In this document: one piece after another, positions 44,694-52,538 of the stretch
Layout of the letters: each line of letters begins with the position of its first letter
Position numbering within the stretch: the first letter of the stretch is position 1
Assembly: GCF_003031585.1 (NCBI RefSeq)
Contig: NZ_PWAA01000002.1
Span: 47,837-111,836 of the forward strand
Length of the DNA: 64,000 nucleotides
Direction of reading: 5' to 3'
Origin: Thalassobius sp. I31.1
GTDB taxonomy: Bacteria > Pseudomonadota > Alphaproteobacteria > Rhodobacterales > Rhodobacteraceae
Notes under the pieces: generated by a model
Databases searched by the model: none
What the model saw: the letters and a program-made list of their open reading frames with translations, nothing else
What the model was told of the DNA's origin: nothing
Translations under genes and position numbers: made by a program

Positions 44694-46088
44694 TTACCGA
44701 CGCAGTGAAAACAACGCCATAAGCCGGCCCTGACGGGAAAACTCCTGCGGTTTTGCAGGTGCCGTGCCCCGGGCCATCACGCGTTTAGCCAGAACATAAG
44801 CAAGTGCGCCAAAAATCACACCACCCGTGGCCTGACCGATCAACACGCCCGGCGCGCCAAACCACGCAGCCCCAACCCAGACAAAGGGAATGGTGCCCAG
44901 CGTGTGACGGCCCCAGTTGATCCAGGTCGAATAAAACGGATGGCCCAGGTTGTTAAACGCGGCATTGCCGACAAAGATCACACCGTTGAAGAAGAACATC
45001 AGCGACAGTGGCCCGCAGAACAGAAACACCAGCGTCAGGGTCAGGCCTTCGGCGGCAAACATCCCCGCAATCAGCGGACGCAGCAGGAACAACAGCCCTG
45101 ACATCGCGACCACCCAAAGCACCAGAAATTTCAAGCCTTCCATGAAGGCCTGGCTCACCCGGTCTTGCTGACCTGCCCCCGCGTTCTGGCCGATGATCGG
45201 GCCAATCGCCCCGGACAAGGCGAACACCGCACCAAAGGCAACCGGTGTCAGACGCCCGACAATCGCCATGCCCGCGACCGCCGCCTCGCCATAGGCCGCC
45301 ATGGATCGCGTGACAAACGCCTGGCCCAGGGGCGTTGCGAATTGCGTCAGGATCGCCGGGATTGCGATGGTCAGGATGGCTGGGAAATCTTCGCGGAACT
45401 CGTCGGATGTGGGTTTTTGCAGCCCGCCGTAATGTTTAAAAATCGGGTAAAGCGACGCCGCCGCAATCGCAAAACGTGACGCCACAGACGCCAGTGCCGC
45501 CCCTGTCAGATCAAGGTTCAGACCAAAGATCAGGATCGGGTCCAGGACCGCATTCACAACACCGGCCAGAATGGTTGCAAACATCGCCCGTTTCGCCGCC
45601 CCATGGGCCCGCAAAATCGCCCCGCCAATCATCCCGATGATCAGCAAAGGCAAAGCCGGAACAATGATTTGCATATAGCTGACGGCCAGATCCTGCGTTT
45701 CGCCCGTGGCGCCCATCAGCCCCACCAGGAAATGCAGGTTCATCCAGATTGCAGCCGCAAAAAGCGCACCAACACCAACGCCATATAACATCGCGCTGGC
45801 CGCCCGACGGCTGGCCATTTGCGTGTCGCCCTGGCCCAATGCGCGCGCAACCAATGCCCCCGCCGCGATCGACATACCGATCCCGAAACTTGAGGTGAAA
45901 AACAGGATCGCGCCCGCATATCCGACCGCGGCTGCAAGCTCTGCCTTGCCCAGCATGGAAATGAAAACCATATCCACGAAATCGACCAGAAAGATCGCCA
46001 TCAACCCGATAGAGGCCGTCAGCGACATGGTCGTCACGTGTTTGAATAAGTTCCCCGTAAGGAATTTGGCCTGAGGATTATCGGACAT
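44694..46088 (-). CDS. MATE family efflux transporter
   Basis: A 464-residue membrane protein with about 12 helices. SIGLMAIFLVDFVDMVFISM and the repeated GxGQxxG-like elements (ALGQGDTQMASRRA; IIGQNAGAGQQDRVSQAF) at mirrored positions are MATE signatures. It probably exports cationic compounds by proton or sodium antiport; the substrate is unknown. Confidence 0.92.
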   Translation of the reverse strand: MSDNPQAKFLTGNLFKHVTTMSLTASIGLMAIFLVDFVDMVFISMLGKAELAAAVGYAGAILFFTSSFGIGMSIAAGALVARALGQGDTQMASRRAASAMLYGVGVGALFAAAIWMNLHFLVGLMGATGETQDLAVSYMQIIVPALPLLIIGMIGGAILRAHGAAKRAMFATILAGVVNAVLDPILIFGLNLDLTGAALASVASRFAIAAASLYPIFKHYGGLQKPTSDEFREDFPAILTIAIPAILTQFATPLGQAFVTRSMAAYGEAAVAGMAIVGRLTPVAFGAVFALSGAIGPIIGQNAGAGQQDRVSQAFMEGLKFLVLWVVAMSGLLFLLRPLIAGMFAAEGLTLTLVFLFCGPLSLMFFFNGVIFVGNAAFNNLGHPFYSTWINWGRHTLGTIPFVWVGAAWFGAPGVLIGQATGGVIFGALAYVLAKRVMARGTAPAKPQEFSRQGRLMALFSLRR

Positions 46089-46193
46089 GCTGGCTCCCGT
46101 CGCTGTTCACGCCACTGTGAACGGCCCCGCGCCAAATGAAAACCTGCGCAAATGCACAGACTGCCCGCAGTCGTCATGTTTTGGTGCAAAAAA

Positions 46194-46442
46194 TCAGCGT
46201 GCGCGCAGATATTGTGCGATGCCAATCAGGCTGATCACAATCCAGAACCCTTCCATCAGGGCAGAGGCCAGATTGAAGTTATGCCAAAGGGAAAAGGCGA
46301 TCAGAAACGACCCGGCCAGGTTCACAACCGGAAAGGCCAGGTCGTCAGAATTCATCCAGCGCATCTGTGTCGCCAGATAGGCCAGCCCAACCATCAAAGT
46401 GCCGCAGACACCAATCAAATCGGGCAGGCCAAGGTCACTCAT
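46194..46442 (-). CDS. small CBU_0592-type membrane protein
   Basis: An 82-residue protein with three hydrophobic segments (about 7-25, 38-52, 58-75). The pattern DLIGVCGTLMVGLAYL and LNSDDLAFPVVNLAGS-like MNSDDLAFPVVNLAGS matches the small CBU_0592 family of unknown function. Its ATG overlaps the gltX stop, so it is co-translated with gltX. Confidence 0.75.
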   Translation of the reverse strand: MSDLGLPDLIGVCGTLMVGLAYLATQMRWMNSDDLAFPVVNLAGSFLIAFSLWHNFNLASALMEGFWIVISLIGIAQYLRAR

Positions 46443-47761
46443 TTCGCACGAACAACCTGCATCAGCGGCAGAAGCTGCCCCATGTCAGGCCCATGTGCCT
46501 GACCGGTCAGCGCCTTGCGCAGCGGCATAAACAGACCACGGCCTTTGCGCCCGGTCGCCTCTTTCACAGCTTTGGTCCAGGTGCCCCAGGTCACATCATC
46601 AAACGGCATCGCAGGCATCATTTCCAGGGCTTCGGCGACGAAATCTTTGTCTTCGTCTTCAATCACCGGATCGGCACCATCGCGCAGCAATGCCCACCAG
46701 CCTTCAAGGTCAGACAGCAGCGTGATGTTTTCACGCATCAATGTCCAGAACGCTTCGGCTTTATCCGCAGGAACGCCGATTTCAGATATGTAATCAGATA
46801 CTTCTGCGAAATCACGACCATGGTTCACTTTCGCCGTCAGCGGCTTCAGGTCTTCGACGTCAAACTTTGTCGGGGCAGAACCGAACTTGGAAATGTCAAA
46901 CCCATCGACCAGTTCCTGCATCTGCGAACGCAGCTCAACCGGGTCAGCAGAGCCAAGGCGCGCCAGCTGTGACAGCATCGCCATGGGTTCAATCCCCTGG
47001 GCGCGCAGATCACGCAGGGACAAAGTGCCCAGACGTTTGGACAGCGCCCCACCATCCGCATCAGTCAACAAGGAATGGTGCGCAAATTCCGGCACAGCAC
47101 CGCCCAGCGCTTTGATAATCTGGATTTGTGTCGCCGTGTTGGTCACATGGTCAGAACCACGCACAACATGGGTCACCCCAAAATCAATATCGTCACAGAC
47201 AGACGCAGGCGTATACAGATACTGCCCATCCGCGCGGATCAGAACCGGATCAGACACAGACGCCGCATCAATCGAAATGTCGCCCAGAACGCCGTCTTTC
47301 CATTCGATCCGCTCGTGATCCAGCTTGAACCGCCAGTGACCATTGCCACGTTCCGCCCGCAGCGCGTCTTTGTCAGCGTCGGACAGGTTCAGACCTGCGC
47401 GGTCATAAACCGGCGGCTTGCCCATGTTCAGTTGTTTCTTGCGTTTCAGGTCCAGTTCAACCGGGGTCTCAAAACATTCATACAGGCGGCCAGACGCACG
47501 CAGTTGATCCATCGCCTCGTTGTAACGCTCAAGGCGGTCAGACTGACGTTCAACCCGGTCCCAGGTCAGGCCCAGCCAGGTCAGGTCTTCCTTGATGCCA
47601 TCAACATATTCTTCTTTGGAACGTGCAGGGTCCGTATCATCCAGACGCAGAATAAATTGTCCGCCGTTCTGTCGTGCGATCAGGTAATTCATCAACGCGG
47701 TGCGCAGGTTGCCGATATGAATATAGCCGGTGGGCGACGGTGCAAAACGGGTGGTTGTCAT
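46439..47761 (-). CDS. gltX: glutamyl-tRNA synthetase
   Basis: A 440-residue class Ic synthetase. FAPSPTGYIHIGNLRTALMN contains the HIGH-type motif as HIGN, and the KMSKS-type motif is ALSKRLG near residue 250. Roseobacters often encode two GltX proteins; this one is of the shorter type. The upstream region holds the second copy of the 11-bp repeat element (47856-47926). Confidence 0.94.
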   Translation of the reverse strand: MTTTRFAPSPTGYIHIGNLRTALMNYLIARQNGGQFILRLDDTDPARSKEEYVDGIKEDLTWLGLTWDRVERQSDRLERYNEAMDQLRASGRLYECFETPVELDLKRKKQLNMGKPPVYDRAGLNLSDADKDALRAERGNGHWRFKLDHERIEWKDGVLGDISIDAASVSDPVLIRADGQYLYTPASVCDDIDFGVTHVVRGSDHVTNTATQIQIIKALGGAVPEFAHHSLLTDADGGALSKRLGTLSLRDLRAQGIEPMAMLSQLARLGSADPVELRSQMQELVDGFDISKFGSAPTKFDVEDLKPLTAKVNHGRDFAEVSDYISEIGVPADKAEAFWTLMRENITLLSDLEGWWALLRDGADPVIEDEDKDFVAEALEMMPAMPFDDVTWGTWTKAVKEATGRKGRGLFMPLRKALTGQAHGPDMGQLLPLMQVVRAK

Positions 47762-47855
47762 CTGTTACGTTTCCTCTGATCCCTGACACAATATCAGGTC
47801 GCGCGTGGTCTCTCACACCCAGGCGCAAATGTCCAGTTTCAAGGGAAATCGCCCC

Positions 47856-47926
47856 GTTAATACCTGTTAACAGGGCGAACGCTGTGTATGCATAGGATGT
47901 GCATAACATGTGCATGCATTGTGCAT
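47856..47926. repeat. composite element, copy 2: paired GTTAA boxes plus four 11-bp-spaced heptamers
   Basis: GTTAA (47856) and GTTAAC (47866) form the paired box, the latter within TTAACAGGG (47867-47875). After an 11-bp spacer come TATGCAT (47887), TGTGCAT (47898), TGTGCAT (47909) and TGTGCAT (47920), exactly 11 bp apart. Copy 1 at 3133-3214 has the same order with a 22-bp spacer. The element lies between the 3' end of the VOC gene and the start of gltX. Confidence 0.75.
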
Positions 47927-47952
47927 GGCATATTCAGGCCAAAAACCGGGCT

Positions 47953-48336
47953 TTAATCGTAGCTGATCACTTCGATCTCGATCCCATTCGCATCATCAAA
48001 ATAGAACCGCTTACCGGGTTCGTAATCGCCATGATTATGCGGCGTGAACCCCAGCGCTTTTACCCTGGCCTCAACCGCATCCAGATCCTCAACCACCACC
48101 CCAATATGGTTCATCGACCCCGGGGTTTTATAGCGATCAAAGTTCACCGGATCATTGCCCCCAGAACTGTACACCGCGATATAACTATCCTCCCCACCAA
48201 CATGCAGCGTGGTGCCCTGATATTTCGCATCCCCCCGCCACCGCACGTGCCAGCCAAACAGCTGATTCAGCATCTCTGCCATGGCATCCGGATCTTTGAC
48301 GGTGACGTTGACATGTTCAAGCATTGCTTCTGACAT
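47953..48336 (-). CDS. VOC (glyoxalase/dioxygenase superfamily) protein
   Basis: A 127-residue protein from the ATG at 48336, preceded by AGGAAA. MLEHVNVTVKDPDAMAEML and the second half MNHIGVVVEDLDAVEARV show the paired beta-alpha-beta-beta-beta modules with metal-ligand His and a late Glu (IEIEVISYD). The substrate is unknown. The upstream SoxR box suggests induction by redox-active compounds, so a detoxification role is inferred. Confidence 0.87.
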   Translation of the reverse strand: MSEAMLEHVNVTVKDPDAMAEMLNQLFGWHVRWRGDAKYQGTTLHVGGEDSYIAVYSSGGNDPVNFDRYKTPGSMNHIGVVVEDLDAVEARVKALGFTPHNHGDYEPGKRFYFDDANGIEIEVISYD

Positions 48337-48370
48337 GGTATTTCCTATCGTTGATTTCATTTGATTTTTC

Positions 48371-48401
48371 GTGTGTAATTCCTCAAGCTAACTTGAGATC
48401 A
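48371..48401 (-). promoter_or_regulatory. SoxR-type promoter: SoxR box in a 19-bp spacer
   Basis: The palindrome CCTCAAGCTAACTTGAGA (48380-48397) closely matches the known SoxR operator. On the minus strand it lies between TTGATC (48401-48396) and TACACA (48376-48371), a -35/-10 pair with the long 19-bp spacer characteristic of MerR-family-activated promoters, pointing at the VOC gene. Confidence 0.85.
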
Positions 48402-48426
48402 AGCAAAAAATTCGAAAGACCGGATC

Positions 48427-48888
48427 ATGCATCACCGCGATTTTCTATCCATCGGGCAACTGGCCAGCCGCACCGGCCTGGCGGTGTCCGCCATTCGTTA
48501 TTACGAAGAACAGGGGCTGGTGTTTTCTGAACGAAATGCCGGTGGTCAGCGCCGGTTTCGCCGCGCAGATATCCGGCGTCTCAGCTTTGTGCAGATCGCA
48601 CAACAGTTTGATTTTTCGCTGAAAGATATCGCAGAACAGCTGTCCCGCCTGCCCGAAGGCCGCACACCAACCAAAGCCGACTGGGCAAAGATTTCACGTC
48701 ACTTTCGCGCTGACCTTGATGCAAGGATCAGAACCCTCGAAGGGTTACGCGACAAGCTGGACGGATGTATTGGTTGCGGTTGTCTCAGCCTAAAAAAATG
48801 TCAGCTTTACAACCCCTTAGACAACGCCCGCCACAAAGGTACAGGCGCGCGTTATCTGGTTGGGGACATGCCCGAGGGCATTGACTAA
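48427..48888 (+). CDS. soxR: redox-sensitive transcriptional activator SoxR
   Basis: A 153-residue MerR-family regulator. The N-terminal winged helix includes IGQLASRTGLAVSAIRYYEE. The C-terminal cluster CIGCGCLSLKKC (CxxCxCx5C) is the [2Fe-2S] ligand set that defines SoxR. It faces the VOC gene across a consensus SoxR box; no soxS is present, as usual outside enterobacteria. Confidence 0.96.
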   Translation: MHHRDFLSIGQLASRTGLAVSAIRYYEEQGLVFSERNAGGQRRFRRADIRRLSFVQIAQQFDFSLKDIAEQLSRLPEGRTPTKADWAKISRHFRADLDARIRTLEGLRDKLDGCIGCGCLSLKKCQLYNPLDNARHKGTGARYLVGDMPEGID

Positions 48889-50547
48889 TCAGCCGTTATC
48901 CCGCCAACGGCTGACAATCGGATACCGACGATCCAGCCAGAAAGCACTTTGGGTCAGGCGCGTGCCAGGGGCCGACTGAAAGCGTTTGTATTCAGAGATA
49001 TAGATCAGATGCTCAATACGTTTCACAGTCGCCCGGTCATGCCCTTCGGCCACCAGATCGGCGACGGATTTTTCATCATCCACCAGACCTTCCAGGATCG
49101 CATCCAGCACCTCATAAGGCGGCAATGAATCGCTGTCTTTCTGATCGTCACGCAGCTCCGCTGACGGTGGTTTGTCGATGATCAACACCGGAATAACCTC
49201 ACCCGCAGGTGCCGCCATCCAGGGACGGTGATTGGCGTTGCGCCAGCGGCAGGTTTCGAACACCCGCACTTTGTACATATCTTTCAAAGGATTGTAACCA
49301 CCTGACATATCACCATAAATTGTGGCATACCCAACGGCGACCTCGGACTTATTGCCGGTCGTCAGCAGCATTTCACCAAACTTATTGCTCATGGCCATCA
49401 GTAACAAACCACGCAAACGGGACTGAATGTTTTCCTCGGTTACGTCTTCATCACGCCCCGCAAACAGCGGCGCAAGCGTGTTGGTAATGGCCGCACGCCC
49501 TTCGGCAATCGGCACGAAATCGTAGTGACAGCCCAGACGTTCAGCGATGTCTTTGGCGTCATCCAGTGAGCTTTGCGAAGTATATTCAGACGGCAACATA
49601 ACACAGCGCACATTTTCCGGGCCCAGCGCATCCGCGGCAATCGTCGCCACAATCGCAGAATCAATCCCGCCGGAAAGGCCCAGCAGAACTTTCTTAAAGC
49701 CGGTCTTGCCCATGTAATCGCGCAGGCTTTCAACCATGCAACGATAATCCTGTTCCCATTCATCCGGCAGATCCGCCAGATCAGATTTCACAGCCCGCCA
49801 ACCTTCATCCGTGCGTTCCAGTTCAAGATGCGCAATCGCTTCATCAAACACCGGCATCTGCAAGGCAACTTCGCCACCGGGGTTCAGCACAAAGGTTCCA
49901 CCATCAAACACCTGATCATCCTGACCGCCGACCATGTTAAGATAGATTAACGGCAGACCAGTTTCGGTGACACGCGCCATCATATGGGAATATCGCACGT
50001 CCATTTTGTTGCGGAAATACGGCGACCCGTTCGGCACCAGCAGGAATTCTGCCCCGGTTTCTGCAAGAGTTTCGGCAACATCTTCGTGCCAGGCGTCTTC
50101 GCAGATCGGTGTGCCGATGCGTGTGTTGCCGATGGAATAAGGACCGCCAAGGGGGCCACTATCGTAAACACGAACCTCGTCAAAGACGGTTTTATTGGGC
50201 AGGTGGTGCTTAAGCACCCGCGACACAAACTTTCCGCCTTTCAGAATGAAATAAGCGTTAAACAGCTTTCCATCCTCAACAAACGGCCCGCCAATGCCCA
50301 GCGCAGGCCCATCGGCACAATCGGCGGCCAGCGTCTGCACAGCATCCATACAGGTCGCCTGAAACGCAGGTTTCATCACCAGATCCTGGGTGTTGTAGCC
50401 CGAGATAAACATTTCAGGCAGCGCCACCATATCAGCACCTGCGGCTTTGCCTTCTGCAAATGCAGCACGCGCCTTATCGGCATTCGCCGCAATCGCACCC
50501 ACAGTCGGGTTCAGCTGTGCCAGCGTCAGTTTGAAACGATCTGCCAT
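48889..50547 (-). CDS. nadE: glutamine-dependent NAD+ synthetase
   Basis: A 552-residue two-domain enzyme from the ATG at 50547, preceded by AGG. The N-terminal nitrilase-type glutaminase has Glu in ALPEMFISGY, Lys in VLKHHLPNK and Cys in PICEDAWHE. The C-terminal synthetase domain has the PP-loop LLGLSGGIDSAIVATIAA (about 290). It amidates nicotinic acid adenine dinucleotide to NAD. It converges tightly on soxR. Confidence 0.95.
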   Translation of the reverse strand: MADRFKLTLAQLNPTVGAIAANADKARAAFAEGKAAGADMVALPEMFISGYNTQDLVMKPAFQATCMDAVQTLAADCADGPALGIGGPFVEDGKLFNAYFILKGGKFVSRVLKHHLPNKTVFDEVRVYDSGPLGGPYSIGNTRIGTPICEDAWHEDVAETLAETGAEFLLVPNGSPYFRNKMDVRYSHMMARVTETGLPLIYLNMVGGQDDQVFDGGTFVLNPGGEVALQMPVFDEAIAHLELERTDEGWRAVKSDLADLPDEWEQDYRCMVESLRDYMGKTGFKKVLLGLSGGIDSAIVATIAADALGPENVRCVMLPSEYTSQSSLDDAKDIAERLGCHYDFVPIAEGRAAITNTLAPLFAGRDEDVTEENIQSRLRGLLLMAMSNKFGEMLLTTGNKSEVAVGYATIYGDMSGGYNPLKDMYKVRVFETCRWRNANHRPWMAAPAGEVIPVLIIDKPPSAELRDDQKDSDSLPPYEVLDAILEGLVDDEKSVADLVAEGHDRATVKRIEHLIYISEYKRFQSAPGTRLTQSAFWLDRRYPIVSRWRDNG

Positions 50548-50742
50548 ATCTACCTGCCTGAATCTCTGGTTCTCTGCCACTTCTTAACAGAGAATGCGCC
50601 GGGATAAACCACCATCACGGAAATCTTGTGCTTCTGTTTGCAAGCTTTGGGAATTAACATTGTCACCCGGGCGGACGGGGGCTAGTCTGCGCACAACCTG
50701 TGGCTTTGCCGCGCAATTTCATTGCCTCAACCGGAGCGCTCT

Positions 50743-52266
50743 ATGCCTTTCGTGACACCCCCTGTGACCCGTCATTTCTTCCGTTTGTGCCTGTTTTCAT
50801 TTGTCTCCGTCAGTGTTGCGACATCCGCCCTGCCCGTTTTCGCACAGGAAACTGTGGTGGATGAAACCCCTGCTGCAACAGTGGAAGTTCTGCGTCAGGA
50901 AGATCTGTACGGCGGAGTCTATGAAGGGGATATTCTGGACGGCAAACGTCATGGCAATGGCAGCTATGACCTGCCTTCGGGGTTTCATTACAGTGGTCAG
51001 TGGAATGAAGGCGCGATCACCGGCCAGGGCAATATGACATTTGCGGACGGATCCACCTATGCCGGGGAATTCACCGATGGTGTGGCCGATGGGTTTGGCA
51101 AGCTGACCCTGCCCGATGGCAGCGTCTTTGAAGGGGATTGGCAACAAGGCGAGTTCACCGGAAATGGCATTGCGATTTATGCCAATGGCATTGTCTATGA
51201 GGGCGGATTTGATCATGCCCGCCATCATGGCGTGGGCACGCTGCGCAATCCGAACGGCTTCACCTATCAGGGGGAATGGGTCGAAGGCCGCCGTGAAGGC
51301 GAAGGGCGTGTGACCTATCCGGACGGATCACGCTATGAAGGCTTCTTCCTGAACAATCAGCGTCATGGATCTGGCGAGTTCACCTCTGCCGACGGGCTGC
51401 ATTACGCAGGCAGCTGGGAAAATCATCAGATGCATGGTGAAGGCCGGCTGACTTATCAGAATGGTGATGTGTTTGAGGGTGGCTTTGCCAATGGCCGCCG
51501 CGCAGGCGCAGCCGTGATGACCACAGCAAGCGGTGAAACCTATCAAGGCAGCTATCTGAATGATGCGCGCCACGGCCAGGGCAAACTGACTCTGAATGAC
51601 GGTTATATTTATGAAGGCGCCTGGTCCGAAGGCAAAATCATGGGGGAAGGTCAGGTGACTTACCCCGATGGGTCCATCTATCGCGGCATGCTTGCAGATG
51701 GGGTGGCCCATGGCACAGGCCGTATCGAGTATCCCGGTGGCGGTAGCTATGAAGGCGCATGGAAGAACGGGCTGATCGATGGTGATGGCACCGCCAGTTA
51801 CAACAGTGGTGCCACTTACACCGGCGGTTTCCGCGAAGGTCGCCCGCATGGGCAAGGGCAACTTATTGTGCCGGAACAGTTCACTTATGACGGCAGCTGG
51901 ATCGCCGGGCATCGCGCAGGTCCAGGCGTCACACGTTTTGCCAGCGGTGCAATTTATACCGGCGAACACAGCAAAGATCAGCCTGACGGGCATGGTGAAC
52001 TCGATGTGCCGGATGGCATTCGCTATGTTGGCCAGTGGTCCGCGAGTGAGATCACCGGCGACGGCGTGATGACCTATGCCAGCGGTGATGTGTACGAAGG
52101 TGCCCTGATGTCCGGCAAACGCCATGGCCAAGGCGTGCTGCGCTACGCCAGTGGTGAAGTGTCGGAAGGGATCTGGGAACATGACGCCCTGCCGGTTGAA
52201 AGTGAAACGGCAAACTCAGGCACCACCGAAACACCCGATACAACAACAGAGGCCTCAGGGAACTGA
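50743..52266 (+). CDS. exported protein with about 19 MORN repeats
   Basis: A 507-residue protein; the ATG at 50743 follows GGAG. A signal peptide (hydrophobic stretch FFRLCLFSFVSVSVATSALP, cleavage near FAQ-ET) targets it out of the cytoplasm. From about residue 58 to 490 it is an almost uninterrupted array of 23-residue MORN units of the type YEGxWxxGxxxGxGxxxxxxG, about 19 by my count. The tail is short and Thr/Glu-rich. Function is unknown; bacterial MORN proteins are little studied. Confidence 0.9.
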   Translation: MPFVTPPVTRHFFRLCLFSFVSVSVATSALPVFAQETVVDETPAATVEVLRQEDLYGGVYEGDILDGKRHGNGSYDLPSGFHYSGQWNEGAITGQGNMTFADGSTYAGEFTDGVADGFGKLTLPDGSVFEGDWQQGEFTGNGIAIYANGIVYEGGFDHARHHGVGTLRNPNGFTYQGEWVEGRREGEGRVTYPDGSRYEGFFLNNQRHGSGEFTSADGLHYAGSWENHQMHGEGRLTYQNGDVFEGGFANGRRAGAAVMTTASGETYQGSYLNDARHGQGKLTLNDGYIYEGAWSEGKIMGEGQVTYPDGSIYRGMLADGVAHGTGRIEYPGGGSYEGAWKNGLIDGDGTASYNSGATYTGGFREGRPHGQGQLIVPEQFTYDGSWIAGHRAGPGVTRFASGAIYTGEHSKDQPDGHGELDVPDGIRYVGQWSASEITGDGVMTYASGDVYEGALMSGKRHGQGVLRYASGEVSEGIWEHDALPVESETANSGTTETPDTTTEASGN

Positions 52267-52347
52267 TTTCCGGGCCGCCTGCGAAAATTTCCGGAATTTC
52301 GCAGGAAGGCTCTTTTCAAATCGAAATCCCCGGTTATGATCGCGCCC

Positions 52348-52440
52348 ATGATGACCAAAGCACATACCGCCCAACTGACCTGCGCCCCCGCGCAGTCTGT
52401 GCGTGCGCTATCTGCTCTTCTTCTCCTTACTCGCCTCTGA
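52348..52440 (+). CDS. leuL: leuA leader peptide (attenuator peptide)
   Basis: A 30-codon ORF beginning ATG ATG ACC and ending TGA at 52440. Near its end it has LSALLLLTRL, including four consecutive leucine codons (CTT CTT CTC CTT at 52417-52428). It is about 100 bp upstream of leuA. Leucine-rich leader peptides of this kind control leucine biosynthesis by ribosome stalling when leucyl-tRNA is scarce. Confidence 0.88.
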   Translation: MMTKAHTAQLTCAPAQSVRALSALLLLTRL

Positions 52441-52481
52441 GCGTGCCTTTCGGCGCGACCGCTCAGGGGGTATATCGCGCC
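52434..52481 (+). promoter_or_regulatory. mutually exclusive stems of the leuA attenuator
   Basis: CCTCTGAGCG (52434-52443, overlapping the leader stop) can pair with CGCTCAGGGG (52460-52469). GGCGCGA (52452-52458) can pair with TCGCGCC (52475-52481). The pairings interleave, so they exclude one another unless a pseudoknot forms. There is no T run after the last stem, so the off-state is not an obvious intrinsic terminator. Confidence 0.65.
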
Positions 52482-52538
52482 GGACCATGAGAGAAGAAAA
52501 CTGATTCCCCCGCCATCCAAAGTTTCACTGGCGAAGAT

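Noticed and set aside
47856..47871. CtrA binding site in the paired GTTAA boxes
   Set aside because: CtrA sites are TTAA-N7-TTAA; both copies here have N6, so the fit is imperfect and was not called.
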